This document shows, piece by piece, positions 16,523 through 28,447 of a stretch of DNA of 64,000 nucleotides (position 1 is the stretch's first letter; every line of letters starts with the position of its first letter). The notes under the pieces are model-generated. The model did no database searches, had not been told where the DNA came from, and saw only the letters and a program-made list of their open reading frames with translations. Origin of the DNA: Candidatus Aminicenantota bacterium (lineage in GTDB: Bacteria > Acidobacteriota > Aminicenantia > Aminicenantales > Aminicenantaceae); the NCBI GenBank assembly GCA_016927475.1, contig JAFGMO010000025.1, positions 1 through 64,000 of the forward strand, given 5' to 3'. Made by a program: the position numbers and the translations under genes.

Positions 16523-17668
16523 ATGCAAACAGAGAAACTACTTTTGATACCCGGCCCCAGTCCGGTGCACCCCCGTATCATCAACAGCCTGTCATTACCG
16601 ACTGTCTCTCACGTCAGCCCCGAATTCACAACCGAGTTTAAGAAAGCTTTACGCAACTTGAAAAAAACCGTTTTTACGGAAAAAGGTGAACCATTCATCG
16701 TTTCAGGAGCGGGAACGTTGGCCATGGAGATGGCCCTTGTCAATACCCTCTCCTCCGGGGAAAAACTGCTGGTCGTTTCCCAAGGATATTTTGGTGCCAG
16801 AATGAATGCCATTGCCGGATGTTTCGGGGTAAATTGTGATTTTTTGGAGAGTCCATGGGGAGAGGCTGTTCGGCCTGAAAAAGTAGCCGTGAAGCTGGAT
16901 AGCGGGAACTACCAAGCCGCGGTCTTCACCCATGTCGATACATGCACCGGGGCTTGTGCTCCCATAAAGGGTTATGCCGATGTACTCAAAGGCCGGGAAA
17001 TCCTGTTCATTCTGGACGGTGTATGTGCCACGGGAGGTATAGAAGAGCGAATGGATCGATGGGGCATTGATGTTCTATTGACTGCTGCTCAAAAATGTTA
17101 TGGAGCACCTCCTGGTCTATCCATTTTGGTTGTATCGGAACGGGCCATGGAAAAAAGGCGGAGTATGAAATCCATTCCGGCCTATTATGCCGACCTGCTT
17201 CGTTGGCTTCTGGTCATGCGGGATCCTTCTAAATATTTTTCGACTCCCTGCGTTAATGAAATCAGGGCTTTTTATGAGGCAACGGAGATTATGATCGAAG
17301 AGGGAATGGAGAACCGGTTTGCCCGGCATGAGCAGTTTGCCCGGGCTTTTCGAGCGGCTCTGCGGGAACTGGGATTTTCGTTTTTCACGGAAGAAGCGTA
17401 CCTGGCTGATACGCTCACCGTAGTAAATTATATGTCTGGAATCATGGATACTGAGTTTCGAAGGATCCTTGGCGATAACGGCGTGATTGTTGCAGGGGGA
17501 TTGGCGGAAACGGCTGGAAAAGTTTTTCGTATGGGCCACATGGGAAATCTTTCACAAGCCCAAGTCCTTTTTGCCGTCGATGCTCTTGAAAAAACATTGC
17601 AGACTCTGGGATATTCTTTTTCTTCAGGTGCGGGAAGAGATGCCGCTGATAAAATATTGAAAGAGTGA
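16523..17668 (+). CDS. Class V aminotransferase (alanine/serine-glyoxylate type)
   Basis: A 381-aa PLP enzyme of the alanine-glyoxylate/serine-glyoxylate aminotransferase family. LLIPGPSPVHPRI at the N-terminus, SGAGTLAME at 61-69, FILDGVCATGG at about 162-172, and the PLP lysine in TAAQKCYGAPPG (Lys191) all fit. An AAGGAG ribosome-binding site precedes the ATG. The DUF362 ferredoxin gene starts 10 bases after the stop, so the two are probably co-transcribed. Substrate preference is not determined. Confidence 0.92.
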   Translation: MQTEKLLLIPGPSPVHPRIINSLSLPTVSHVSPEFTTEFKKALRNLKKTVFTEKGEPFIVSGAGTLAMEMALVNTLSSGEKLLVVSQGYFGARMNAIAGCFGVNCDFLESPWGEAVRPEKVAVKLDSGNYQAAVFTHVDTCTGACAPIKGYADVLKGREILFILDGVCATGGIEERMDRWGIDVLLTAAQKCYGAPPGLSILVVSERAMEKRRSMKSIPAYYADLLRWLLVMRDPSKYFSTPCVNEIRAFYEATEIMIEEGMENRFARHEQFARAFRAALRELGFSFFTEEAYLADTLTVVNYMSGIMDTEFRRILGDNGVIVAGGLAETAGKVFRMGHMGNLSQAQVLFAVDALEKTLQTLGYSFSSGAGRDAADKILKE

Positions 17669-17677
17669 TATTGTATT

Positions 17678-18748
17678 ATGAGTGAAGAAGTCTATTTTTT
17701 TCCTTCAGACAGAAATGAATCGTCTGATATTATTGCTGAAAAAACACATAAGGTTTTTTCCAAGCTGGGATTGTTCAGAGACATAACCACTGGGGATTTT
17801 GTAGCGTTAAAAATTCATTTTGGAGAACAAGAAAACACGGGCTTTATCAAGCCGGTCTGGTTGGCCGAGGTCGTAAAGGACCTTTTAAAAAGGAAGTCCC
17901 GTCCCTTTTACACGGACAGCAATACTCTGTATGTCGGTTCCAGGTCCAATGCCGTAGATCACCTGCGTTTGGCCGGGCAGCATGGATTCTCCCTGAAAGA
18001 AACCCGTATTCCGGTCGTCATCGCCGATGGGCTCATCGGGAGGGATGATTTTGAGGTTTCCGTGAACCTGCCCCATGTCAAATCAGCCAAGATTGCAGGT
18101 GCTTTTAAGGATTCGGATTATCTTCTCTGCCTAAATCATTTCACAGGGCATCTTTCGACCGGCTTCGGTTCTGCCATAAAAAATTTGGGGATGGGATGTG
18201 CTTCCCGGGCAGGTAAGCTGGAACAACATTCTCATGTTCATCCCTGGATCAATCCCAAGGTATGTACCAATTGTGGGACCTGTTTGGAATACTGTCCGGC
18301 CGATGCGATTGTTCAAGAAGAAGATAATGCGGTTATCCTTGAGGATAAATGCATAGGCTGTGGTGAGTGCGTCGTGGTTTGCAGCTATAATGCGGCCAAG
18401 TTCCGGTGGGATTCGGATTTCAAGCGAGTACAGGAAAAAATGAGCGAATATGCATTCAGTACGTGGAGTTTGTACAAGAAGAAAGCAGGATTCATGAGCT
18501 TTTTGATGAAGGTGACCAAGGACTGTGACTGTATGGCGAAAGACCAGCCGGTAATTGTTGAAGATATCGGAATATTGGGTTCAAATGACCTGGTTGCTCT
18601 GGATAAAGCTTCCGTCGACATGATCATTAAAAAAGCCGGCCGGGATGTTCTTCGTGATGGGTATGACGTGGATTGGAACATCCAGTTAGAACATGCTGAA
18701 AAGATAGGTCTCGGCCGAAGGGAGTATAAACTGGTTGAATTATCATAA
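17678..18748 (+). CDS. DUF362 protein with two 4Fe-4S ferredoxin motifs
   Basis: A 356-aa protein with an N-terminal DUF362 domain (FVALKIHFGE, FYTDSNTLYVGSR, SDYLLCLNHFTGHLSTGFGSAIKNLGMG). A bacterial ferredoxin insert binds two clusters: Cys196/199/202/206 and Cys225/228/231/235. The function of DUF362 is not established; it is common in anaerobes. The TAA stop forms the first bases of a hairpin element (18747-18895). Confidence 0.93.
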   Translation: MSEEVYFFPSDRNESSDIIAEKTHKVFSKLGLFRDITTGDFVALKIHFGEQENTGFIKPVWLAEVVKDLLKRKSRPFYTDSNTLYVGSRSNAVDHLRLAGQHGFSLKETRIPVVIADGLIGRDDFEVSVNLPHVKSAKIAGAFKDSDYLLCLNHFTGHLSTGFGSAIKNLGMGCASRAGKLEQHSHVHPWINPKVCTNCGTCLEYCPADAIVQEEDNAVILEDKCIGCGECVVVCSYNAAKFRWDSDFKRVQEKMSEYAFSTWSLYKKKAGFMSFLMKVTKDCDCMAKDQPVIVEDIGILGSNDLVALDKASVDMIIKKAGRDVLRDGYDVDWNIQLEHAEKIGLGRREYKLVELS

Positions 18749-18895
18749 CCTGCATTATTCATAGATTCGGCCGAGCCCAACAGATAATTTAAGCAGCACA
18801 TGCCATTTAATAATGTTTTCAAACAACGTAAATAGTGAAGCATTTTCCATGGCCTATAAAAAAAATTCCGGCTAAATCTATGAACAATGCAGATT
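18747..18895. repeat. Hairpin element with long imperfect inverted arms
   Basis: The left arm AACCTGCATTATTCATAGAT(TCGGCCG) at 18747-18773 and the right arm at 18869-18895 are near-complementary over 27 bases, with about 95 bases between them. It starts on the stop codon of the DUF362 gene (TAACCTG) and ends shortly before the next gene. No coding capacity is seen. It has a MITE-like or large REP-like form. Confidence 0.88.
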
Positions 18896-18929
18896 AAAAT
18901 GCATAGTTGAAACAGATGGGGAGGGATGA

Positions 18930-19310
18930 ATGGAGTTTTCGATACCTCTAAATATTACAGGGATCAAGTCAACCCGTGTGGATGAATCGCTGACGGCGGA
19001 TATCATCGGATCTGGAAATGTAAAGGTTTTTGCAACGCCCATGATGATTGCTTTGATGGAAGCAGCTGCTTTGGAAGCCGTTGAACATTTTCTACCGAAA
19101 GGCTGGACCACAGTCGGGATAAAAGTTGATGTGGAACATATGCGGCCGACTCCCATGGGAGGTATGGTGGAAGCATCAGCCACCCTGGTGAAAACCGAAG
19201 GAAGGAAACTGGAATTTTCAGTTCAGGCTTCAGATGATTCCGGACTCATCGGTCAGGGAAGACACACGCGTTTTATCATCAACCGTAAAAAATTCGCGGA
19301 ACGTTTATGA
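18930..19310 (+). CDS. FlK-like hotdog-fold thioesterase
   Basis: A 126-aa thioesterase of the fluoroacetyl-CoA thioesterase group. The catalytic triad of FlK (Thr42, Glu50, His76) is reproduced here with identical spacing as Thr36, Glu44 and His70 (FATPMMIALMEAA and VDVEHMRPTPMG). FlK paralogues in ordinary bacteria act on unknown acyl-CoAs. A GGGAGG-like site precedes the start. It is convergent with tRNA-Pro. Confidence 0.88.
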   Translation: MEFSIPLNITGIKSTRVDESLTADIIGSGNVKVFATPMMIALMEAAALEAVEHFLPKGWTTVGIKVDVEHMRPTPMGGMVEASATLVKTEGRKLEFSVQASDDSGLIGQGRHTRFIINRKKFAERL

Positions 19311-19331
19311 ACATAAAAACCGGCAGGAGAA

Positions 19332-19406
19332 TCGGGGCGATGGGATTCGAACCCATGACCCCAGCGTCCCGAACGCTGTGCGCTGACCAGGCTGCGCTAC
19401 GCCCCG
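19332..19406 (-). tRNA. tRNA-Pro (CGG anticodon)
   Basis: The reverse strand folds into a full cloverleaf. The acceptor is CGGGGCG/CGCCCCG, the D arm GTAGCGCAGCCTGG, the anticodon loop TTCGGGA with CGG at 19369-19371, and the T loop GGTTCGAATCCC. The CCA end is not encoded. Confidence 0.96.
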
Positions 19407-19416
19407 ATAGGCCCCT

Positions 19417-19422
19417 ATTATA
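19417..19422 (-). promoter_or_regulatory. -10 box of the tRNA-Pro promoter
   Basis: A consensus TATAAT on the minus strand, 11 bases before the mature tRNA 5' end. The -35 region (CTTTTC or TTCTAA) is weak. Confidence 0.5.
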
Positions 19423-19459
19423 ACCGTTCTTCAGTGCTTAGAAAAGCCTTTCGTGAGAG

Positions 19460-19680
19460 GCGATCCGATCTCATCGCATCTTGTTTGGCCGAAGGCCGAA
19501 GCAATCCTATGAATACACTGGATTCAGGAGATTGCCACAGGTCCTTCGGAACTTCGCAATGACAGCACAGCTTCACAGGCCGGCGCCTCGCCCTGTCCCA
19601 ACCTACCCATGCGGCAACCGACCCGGCCTAACCCCTTGGCTCATGAATAACACAGGAACCTGCACTGCTCACGAAAACAT
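19460..19680. repeat. Dispersed intergenic repeat (type S) with GATTGCC...CGCAATGAC core
   Basis: The stretch contains GGAGATTGCCACAGGTCC...GGAACTTCGCAATGACAG, an imperfect inverted pair, then the block shared with positions 30-53. It ends in a TCATGAATAACACAGG / AACCTGCACTGCTCACGAA stretch resembling diverged arms of the hairpin family. The gap between tRNA-Pro and the lipoprotein gene holds nothing else recognisable. Confidence 0.6.
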
Positions 19681-19787
19681 ATGACATAAAATGACAATAT
19701 AGGACATCTTTATTAAAGGTATTGCCCTTCAATTTATTAACGAATAAAATTTTACACAGGAAACGGGATAAAGGTGAGTTTACTGTC

Positions 19788-20297
19788 ATGAGGGTGAAAG
19801 GGGGGGTTTTTATGTTATCGGATCCCTTTCACTGTTGTACAAGAAGGAGGGTTATCCTTTTTTACATCGCTTTTTCCGGAATATGTATCTTGGGTATGTT
19901 TTTCTTAACGGCCTGTGGAGTTGAAGAGAGAGATTCTCTCCTGTTAGATGATAAACGTTTCTCTCTTGCGGAGCTGGCCAAAACAATTGACTACAGCATT
20001 AAGTCACGTGAATCTTATGATAAGCGTGATATTCATCGCGTTTATTTAAGGGTGGAAGTCCATCAAGAACTCTCCCGAAGAGAATTTTTGGCTTTGGCTG
20101 AATGGATCGTAAAAAAAACGGTCATGAAGGAGAGGTGTCATAGTATAACGCTTGACTTTGGATTCCTGGGAAATGTGGACTTTGCTCCCTATGGAAACTT
20201 GATTATGGCGGGTGCAGTACCCATTGACAGCTATAACAATTATGCCTTCAAGTACTATTTTAATAGGGAGACGGAAAAATACAGAACAGAAAAATGA
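19788..20297 (+). CDS. Predicted lipoprotein of unknown function
   Basis: About 169 aa from the ATG at 19788. A basic stretch (CTRRRVILFYIA) and a hydrophobic segment end in the lipobox FFLTAC, so a lipid-modified Cys is likely. The mature part has no recognised domain but contains a strand-helix-strand stretch (IHRVYLRVEVHQELSRREFLALAEWIVKK). ATG codons at 19722 and 19812 are alternatives. It is convergent with the TGS-GTPase gene. Confidence 0.65.
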   Translation: MRVKGGVFMLSDPFHCCTRRRVILFYIAFSGICILGMFFLTACGVEERDSLLLDDKRFSLAELAKTIDYSIKSRESYDKRDIHRVYLRVEVHQELSRREFLALAEWIVKKTVMKERCHSITLDFGFLGNVDFAPYGNLIMAGAVPIDSYNNYAFKYYFNRETEKYRTEK

Positions 20298-20332
20298 CGG
20301 CGGCATAGGCTCCGACGTTTTCTGGTGTGGAT

Positions 20333-21322
20333 TTATAGATGGAGTTCGATGATATCCCCATCATCGAGGATGGAATCCCGGTTTACTTTCTGTCCCTGGT
20401 ATTTTTTTTCACTCCAGATACGAGCGTATTTAAGCTTCTGACCGAAATCCCTATGGACTGCGCTGGCCATATCCAGAACCGTGCTTCCTTTTCTCAGGGT
20501 GAAGGGCTCGGAGAAATCCGGTTTCTTCCCGGGGATTTTGCTGTAAACACGGATGATGTTAAGAAGCTCGAAAATTCTTTTTTTCAGATCTTCCAGGCTG
20601 TGGTCATTCACTGCGGAAAGCGGAATGGGTTCAAAATCCGTCGATAGATATTCCTTTAGCGTTTGAAGGTTGTCCGTTCCTCCCTTGGCATCGGCTTTGT
20701 TGGCGGTGATAATTGCCCGTTTGACATGTTGCTTCTTTTCCTCAGGAATGTTCTGCCTGGAATTTACCATGTCGATATGTTTTTCCCCTAATTTTTCCTG
20801 AATCATGAACATCATCTCTTCAGGATTTGGCTTGGAAAGGTCCAGGACAACAAGAATACCGTCGGCCCTTTTAATTATTTCGGGATACCAGGATTCCATA
20901 TAGTCGGCGGTAAGGGGAGGGGTATCGATAAGTTGAATCTGGATGTTTTCAAACTTCATCATAGCCGGAGACGTAGCATGGGTTGTGAAGGGGTAGTCGG
21001 CTACCTGAAGCGCTGCATTGGTTAGAGCATTAACCAGGCTTGTTTTGCCGGCATTCGGCGGGCCTACAAGAACAACTTGGCCGGCGCCTGTTTTTTCGAT
21101 AAGATGGGGCATTCCCTGTTTGGCGGGGCCTGTCTTTTTTTGTGCGGAAGACCTTAATTTAGCGATCTTTGTTTTCAGCAAAGCCTGAAGTTTTTCAGTC
21201 CCTTTATGCTTAGGAACGATGGATAGCAGTTCTTCGAGGATGAGAATTTTTTCTTGTGGATTTTTTGCTGTTTTGAGCTTTTTTTCCGTTTCAAAATATT
21301 GGGGCGGCAAGTTGGCGGGCAT
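20333..21322 (-). CDS. Obg/DRG-type GTPase with C-terminal TGS domain
   Basis: 329 aa. After a helical N-terminal region there is a full G domain: P-loop GPPNAGKTSLVN, switch region TTHATSPAMM, DTPP as Walker B and NKAD for guanine recognition. The last roughly 65 residues are a TGS domain (LRKGSTVLDMASAVHRDFG ... GDIIELHL), as in DRG and YchF-like GTPases, usually linked to ribosomes. The start is ATG 21322. The reading frame stays open upstream into gyrB antisense, but that part is not protein-like. Confidence 0.9.
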   Translation of the reverse strand: MPANLPPQYFETEKKLKTAKNPQEKILILEELLSIVPKHKGTEKLQALLKTKIAKLRSSAQKKTGPAKQGMPHLIEKTGAGQVVLVGPPNAGKTSLVNALTNAALQVADYPFTTHATSPAMMKFENIQIQLIDTPPLTADYMESWYPEIIKRADGILVVLDLSKPNPEEMMFMIQEKLGEKHIDMVNSRQNIPEEKKQHVKRAIITANKADAKGGTDNLQTLKEYLSTDFEPIPLSAVNDHSLEDLKKRIFELLNIIRVYSKIPGKKPDFSEPFTLRKGSTVLDMASAVHRDFGQKLKYARIWSEKKYQGQKVNRDSILDDGDIIELHL

Positions 21323-21413
21323 GATAAAGTAGACCTCTTTTTTATTATATTCAAAGTCCGTTTTTTTTTCAAAAAAACACCTTGTTTTCCCCTGTAAAAT
21401 GGCTTTTTTTTGC

Positions 21414-21442
21414 TTTACTAAAATGGTTGTTTGGGATATAAT
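21414..21442 (+). promoter_or_regulatory. Sigma-70 promoter of gyrB
   Basis: TTTACT (21414-21419), 17-base spacer, consensus TATAAT (21437-21442), about 60 bases before the gyrB start. Confidence 0.7.
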
Positions 21443-21496
21443 CATTAGCGGAATTTCTACCAATGAAGCTGTGCCAAAATCCTTCCTGCACAGTGA

Positions 21497-23905
<2,409 letters not shown>

Positions 23906-23955
23906 CCGGTTTTAGGCCAAAAGCGGGTTCCCTCATTTTTTGAAAGGAATTTCCA

Positions 23956-26373
23956 ATGAGCAAACCGTCAGTCGTTAGTCTTGAAGAAGAAATGAAACGG
24001 TCCTACCTGGATTATGCCATGAGCGTCATAATCGGAAGGGCTATTCCCGATATCAAAGACGGACTCAAACCTGTTCATCGCCGAACCTTATTCGCCATGC
24101 ATGACCTCGGCAATACGCACAACAGGCCTTATAAAAAGTCGGCCAGGATCGTCGGCGATGTCATTGGTAAGTACCATCCCCACGGAGATATGGCCGTCTA
24201 CGACACGATCGTCAGGCTTGTACAGGATTTCAGCATGCGTTATCCGCTCATAGACGGGCAGGGGAATTTCGGCTCCATCGATGGGGATCCTCCTGCGGCC
24301 ATGAGATATACCGAAGTTCGCATGAAAAAGATCACCCATGAGATTATGGCTGATTTAGAGAAGGATACGGTCAACTTTGTGCCCAATTATGATGGAAGCC
24401 TGACTATGCCTGAAGTTTTTCCTGCAAAGTTCCCTAACCTCCTGGTAAACGGAAGTTCGGGTATTGCCGTAGGTATGGCCACCAATATCCCCCCTCATAA
24501 TCTTACCGAAGTCATCGATGGAATCATATATCTTGTCCATCATCCCAAGGCTGAGCTGGAAAAGATTATGGAGTTTGTTCCCGGCCCGGATTTCCCAACC
24601 GGAGGAATGATTTTCGGTCTTGATGGAATAAAAGAAGCTTACCGTACGGGCCGGGGAATCATCTATCTTCGGGCTCGGGCTATGGTGGAACGGGGGCGCA
24701 AAAATGAACGGGACCGGATTGTCGTCACGGAAATTCCTTACATGGTAAACAAGTCCAGGCTTCTGGAAAATGCCGCTGCGCTTGTCAACAGCAAAAAGAT
24801 TGAAGGTGTCGCTGATATAAGGGATGAATCGGACCGGGATGGAATGCGGGTCGTTTTTGAAATAAAAAAAGGGGAATTTCCTGAAGTCATTCTGAACAAT
24901 CTTTACAAGCATACCGCTCTACAGACGTCTTTCGGGATTATTATGCTGGCTATTGTCGAGAAACAGCCGAAAATTCTCGGTCTGGTTGATGTTATGAGAT
25001 ATTTTATCTCCCATCGGGAGGACGTTATTCGGCGCCGCACCCGGTTTGAACTGAAAAAAGCGGAACACCGTGCCCATATCCTGGAAGGATTGAATATTGC
25101 CCTGAACCATTTGGATGCCGTCATCAAACTCATCCGTTCTTCCCGGACCGTCAACCAGGCACGGACAGGTCTTATCACCCAGTTTCACCTGACAAAAATT
25201 CAGGCCCAGGCCATATTGGATATGCAGCTTCAGCGGTTGACACAGCTCGAACGGGACAAAATCAAGAAAGAGTATGACGAACTGCAGAAGCTTATTGTGA
25301 AACTAAAAAAAATCCTTGGCAGCGAAAAGCTGATCTTCGATATCATCTGTGATGAACTGAAAGGAATAAAGGCCGCGTTCCAAGATGCCCGAAGGACGGA
25401 AATTGTCGAAGAATCCATTACGGAGATTCAGCCCGAAGACTTGATCAAAGAGGAAGACGTTGTTGTAACCTATACTTCTTCTGGATATGTAAAACGTACG
25501 TCCCTGAGCCTCTACCATTTCCAGTCCCGTGGAGGGAAGGGAAAACGCGGAATAAGCATGAAGGCCGAGGATATTGTCCAGGACTTGTTTGTTTGCTCCA
25601 CCCACCATTATCTTCTGGTTCTGACCAACACGGGCCGCCTCTACTGGCTTAAGGCTTTATATATTCCTGATGTAGGAGTCGCAAGCCGGGGAAAATCCAT
25701 CAACAACCTCATCGATTTTGCCGCCGGGGAGAAGGTCAGTGCGGTTGTTGCGGTGAAGGAATTTTCCGATGACAAAAATCTCATTATGTTGACTTCGAAC
25801 GGAACAATCAAAAAGACCAAATTGAGTGAATTCAGCAATATAAGAAGAGGCGGTATTCTGGCTATTGTTCTGGATGAGAAATCCGAGCTTCTGGAAGCCA
25901 AAATTACGGAGGGAAACGAAGATATTATTATTGGAACAGAGAGCGGGAAAGCCATCCGTTTCAATGAAAAAGATGTCCGCCCGATGGGGCGTCAAGCCTC
26001 CGGAGTGAAGTCCATCAAGCTGAAAAAAGGCGACAAGATCATCGGAATGGTGGTAGTGGGAAAAGAGGATAAATACATCTTTACCGCCAGCGAAAAAGGA
26101 TATGGGAAAAAAACCGAGATTGACCTTTATCCCTGCCATCGAAGGGGAGGGATGGGCGTTGTGAATCTTAAAGTTAACGATAAAATCGGAAAACCCATCG
26201 GTATAACGGGAATTAAAGATGAAGACCTTGTGCTTATCACAGAGATAGGAAAGGTTATCCGTGTCAGGACCGCTCAATTCCGCTCCTGCGGAAGGGCAAC
26301 CCAGGGAGTACGTATCATCAACCTGGAGGATGAAGACCGGATCGTCTCTATGGCCAAAGCCCTTGAGAGCTAA
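23956..26373 (+). CDS. gyrA: DNA gyrase subunit A
   Basis: The DNA-cleaving subunit, 805 aa. The catalytic tyrosine is Tyr118 in [10 protein letters not shown]. The C-terminal pinwheel begins with a GyrA box (QSRGGKG), which identifies gyrase rather than topoisomerase IV. In the quinolone-determining region the sequence is [11 protein letters not shown]: Met79 stands where E. coli has Ser83, while the acidic Asp83 (E. coli Asp87) is kept. GAAAGGAATTTCC provides a ribosome-binding site. It is an operon with gyrB. Confidence 0.98.
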   Translation: MSKPSVVSLEEEMKRSYLDYAMSVIIGRAIPDIKDGLKPVHRRTLFAMHDLGNTHNRPYKKSARIVGDVIGKYHPHGDMAVYDTIVRLVQDFSMRYPLIDGQGNFGSIDGDPPAAMRYTEVRMKKITHEIMADLEKDTVNFVPNYDGSLTMPEVFPAKFPNLLVNGSSGIAVGMATNIPPHNLTEVIDGIIYLVHHPKAELEKIMEFVPGPDFPTGGMIFGLDGIKEAYRTGRGIIYLRARAMVERGRKNERDRIVVTEIPYMVNKSRLLENAAALVNSKKIEGVADIRDESDRDGMRVVFEIKKGEFPEVILNNLYKHTALQTSFGIIMLAIVEKQPKILGLVDVMRYFISHREDVIRRRTRFELKKAEHRAHILEGLNIALNHLDAVIKLIRSSRTVNQARTGLITQFHLTKIQAQAILDMQLQRLTQLERDKIKKEYDELQKLIVKLKKILGSEKLIFDIICDELKGIKAAFQDARRTEIVEESITEIQPEDLIKEEDVVVTYTSSGYVKRTSLSLYHFQSRGGKGKRGISMKAEDIVQDLFVCSTHHYLLVLTNTGRLYWLKALYIPDVGVASRGKSINNLIDFAAGEKVSAVVAVKEFSDDKNLIMLTSNGTIKKTKLSEFSNIRRGGILAIVLDEKSELLEAKITEGNEDIIIGTESGKAIRFNEKDVRPMGRQASGVKSIKLKKGDKIIGMVVVGKEDKYIFTASEKGYGKKTEIDLYPCHRRGGMGVVNLKVNDKIGKPIGITGIKDEDLVLITEIGKVIRVRTAQFRSCGRATQGVRIINLEDEDRIVSMAKALES

Positions 26374-26470
26374 TTCCTCATAACAAACTAAAGAAAACCT
26401 TGAAGTATGAGTCTTGACAGCTCCATATGGCTAAACTACAATTGTGCCAACTCTTAACAAGGAGGCGGGT

Positions 26471-28282
26471 ATGGTCGAGACCTTGAGCGATCTTTTTTTG
26501 AACACAGTCAAGTCTTTTCCCAAAGATAATATCATGATGGTTAAGAAGGAGGGAAAATATGTTTCGATTTCCACGGATGAATTCAAAGAAAGAGTCATCC
26601 ATTTTTCCTGCGGTTTAAGTGCGTTGGGCTTGCATAAAGGGGACAAGCTTGTCATTCTATCTGAAAACCGGCCCGAATGGGTCATGACGGATATCGCCAC
26701 TATTTGCCAAGGGGGTATCACGGTTCCCATTTACACGTCGCTGGTTCCTGAACAAATAAGATACATTATCGAGGATTCAGATGCTAAAATAGTCGTCTAT
26801 TCAAACGGTGATCAATGGCCCAAACTGAATAAGATCAAGGATTCCCTGAAGAAAGTCCAGCATTTCATCAGCCTCAGTGCTGATGTACCGGAAGAAGTTA
26901 TCAGTTACAACCGGGTCCTGGAAAAAGGAAAGGAAGTGCTGGTCAAGGATCCGCAGTTTTTTGAGAAAACGGCAAAGGGGCTGCAGCCTGAAGACACGGC
27001 TTCCATCATCTATACTTCAGGAACAACGGGTATTCCTAAAGGAGTTATTCTCAGCCATAAAAATTTCGTGAGTAACGTTAAAACAACCGCAGAGATCATT
27101 GAGTTCACAGTAGAGGATACAACGCTGTCTTTCCTTCCGTTGTCCCATGTCCTTGAACGAATGGTCACATTTGCCTATCTCTACAAGGGCTGCTCCATTG
27201 CTTACGCGGAGAGTGTTGAAAAGGTAGCCGACAACTTGGTTGAAGTTCGTCCTCAAATCATGGTTTCCGTTCCAAGGGTGTTTGAAAAAATTTATTCCCG
27301 TGTGATGGATATGGTTTTATCAGGATCATCGCTGAAAAAGAAAATTTTCTTTTGGGCGGTAAAAGTAGGGAAGGAATACGGAAGGCGTCAACGGGAAAAA
27401 TACAAAATTTCCGGCTTCCTTCGGTTCAAAAGAAATATAGCCCACAAGCTGGTGTTCTCAAAGATCATCGAGAAGACAGGAGGCCGGGTCAGATTTTTCA
27501 TTTCGGGAGGGGCTCCTTTATCGAAGGATATTGCGGAGTTTTTCTATGCTATGGGTCTTCTGGTATTGGAAGGTTACGGGTTGACCGAAACATCTCCCGT
27601 TATTGCCGTCAACACCATAGAAGAGGTCAAGTTCGGCTCAGTAGGGCGGCCTATTCCTGGAGTTGATGTGAAGATCGCCGATGACGGCGAGATACTTGCC
27701 AAGGGGCCCAACGTTATGAAAGGATATTACAAGAAGGAAGCTGAAACACGGGAAGTTTTTGAAAACGAATGGTTTAAGACGGGGGATATTGGTTATCTGG
27801 ACGAAGACGGATTTCTTTTCATCACCGACCGGAAGAAAGATCTGATAGTGACAACCGGAGGTAAGAACGTTGCTCCCCAGCCCATTGAAAATAAGCTGAA
27901 AACAAATCCCTATATCTCCAATATTGTGGTCATCGGGGATAAAAGAAAATATATTGCGGCCCTGGTTGTTCCAGATTTTGAGAAGATCGGGGAGTATGCA
28001 CGCGCCAACAATATTGCCTATAGCCAACCAGAGGATCTTGTCCAAAACGATCAGGTCCGTCATTTTTTAGAAGCGGAGATCAAACGAATGACCCCTGATC
28101 TGGCCACTTACGAGGAGGTAAAACGGATTGTTATTCTGCCGAGAGATTTTGAGATTGAACAAGATGAAATAACACCTACGTTGAAGATAAAGCGGAATAT
28201 TATCGAAAACAAATACAAAAAGGAAATCGATGCTCTTTATGCGGAAGTAATGGGGGGAGAAGAGGGGTTTGACAACGATTAA
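26471..28282 (+). CDS. Long-chain acyl-CoA synthetase (AMP-forming)
   Basis: A 603-aa adenylate-forming enzyme of the FadD15/long-chain acyl-CoA ligase type. Motif A3 is IIYTSGTTGIPKG, A5 is GYGLTETSP, A7/A8 are FKTGDIGYLDEDGFL and TDRKKDLIVTTGGKNVAPQPIE. The start is ATG 26471, 5 bases after AAGGAGG. Its TAA stop is the first part of an intergenic repeat (TAACCTG). The megasynthase starts 165 bases downstream on the same strand, so this ligase may supply its acyl starter (inference). Confidence 0.93.
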   Translation: MVETLSDLFLNTVKSFPKDNIMMVKKEGKYVSISTDEFKERVIHFSCGLSALGLHKGDKLVILSENRPEWVMTDIATICQGGITVPIYTSLVPEQIRYIIEDSDAKIVVYSNGDQWPKLNKIKDSLKKVQHFISLSADVPEEVISYNRVLEKGKEVLVKDPQFFEKTAKGLQPEDTASIIYTSGTTGIPKGVILSHKNFVSNVKTTAEIIEFTVEDTTLSFLPLSHVLERMVTFAYLYKGCSIAYAESVEKVADNLVEVRPQIMVSVPRVFEKIYSRVMDMVLSGSSLKKKIFFWAVKVGKEYGRRQREKYKISGFLRFKRNIAHKLVFSKIIEKTGGRVRFFISGGAPLSKDIAEFFYAMGLLVLEGYGLTETSPVIAVNTIEEVKFGSVGRPIPGVDVKIADDGEILAKGPNVMKGYYKKEAETREVFENEWFKTGDIGYLDEDGFLFITDRKKDLIVTTGGKNVAPQPIENKLKTNPYISNIVVIGDKRKYIAALVVPDFEKIGEYARANNIAYSQPEDLVQNDQVRHFLEAEIKRMTPDLATYEEVKRIVILPRDFEIEQDEITPTLKIKRNIIENKYKKEIDALYAEVMGGEEGFDND

Positions 28283-28440
28283 CCTGAATTATTCAGAAAT
28301 TTAATATAAGGTGATATGTTCCTTCAGGTTTTGAATGATGATTCCCAGATATGTGGTCAGGCATATGATCTGGAAATAGAAAAAAACTTCTTTGAGTTTC
28401 CCATCATAATTTTTTATATTAACCTGCATTATTCAGGTTA
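28281..28440. repeat. Pair of AACCTG-type repeat arms in the intergenic gap
   Basis: AACCTGAATTATTCAG starts on the stop codon of the acyl-CoA ligase (28281-28296). AACCTGCATTATTCAGGTT (about 28421-28439), itself a small hairpin AACCTG/CAGGTT, ends 8 bases before the megasynthase start. No clear sigma-70 promoter is seen between them. Confidence 0.6.
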
Positions 28441-28447
28441 AGATAAA

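Noticed and set aside
24355-26277. Several 90-200 codon antisense frames
   Set aside because: They are shadows of gyrA with no ribosome-binding site or domain.
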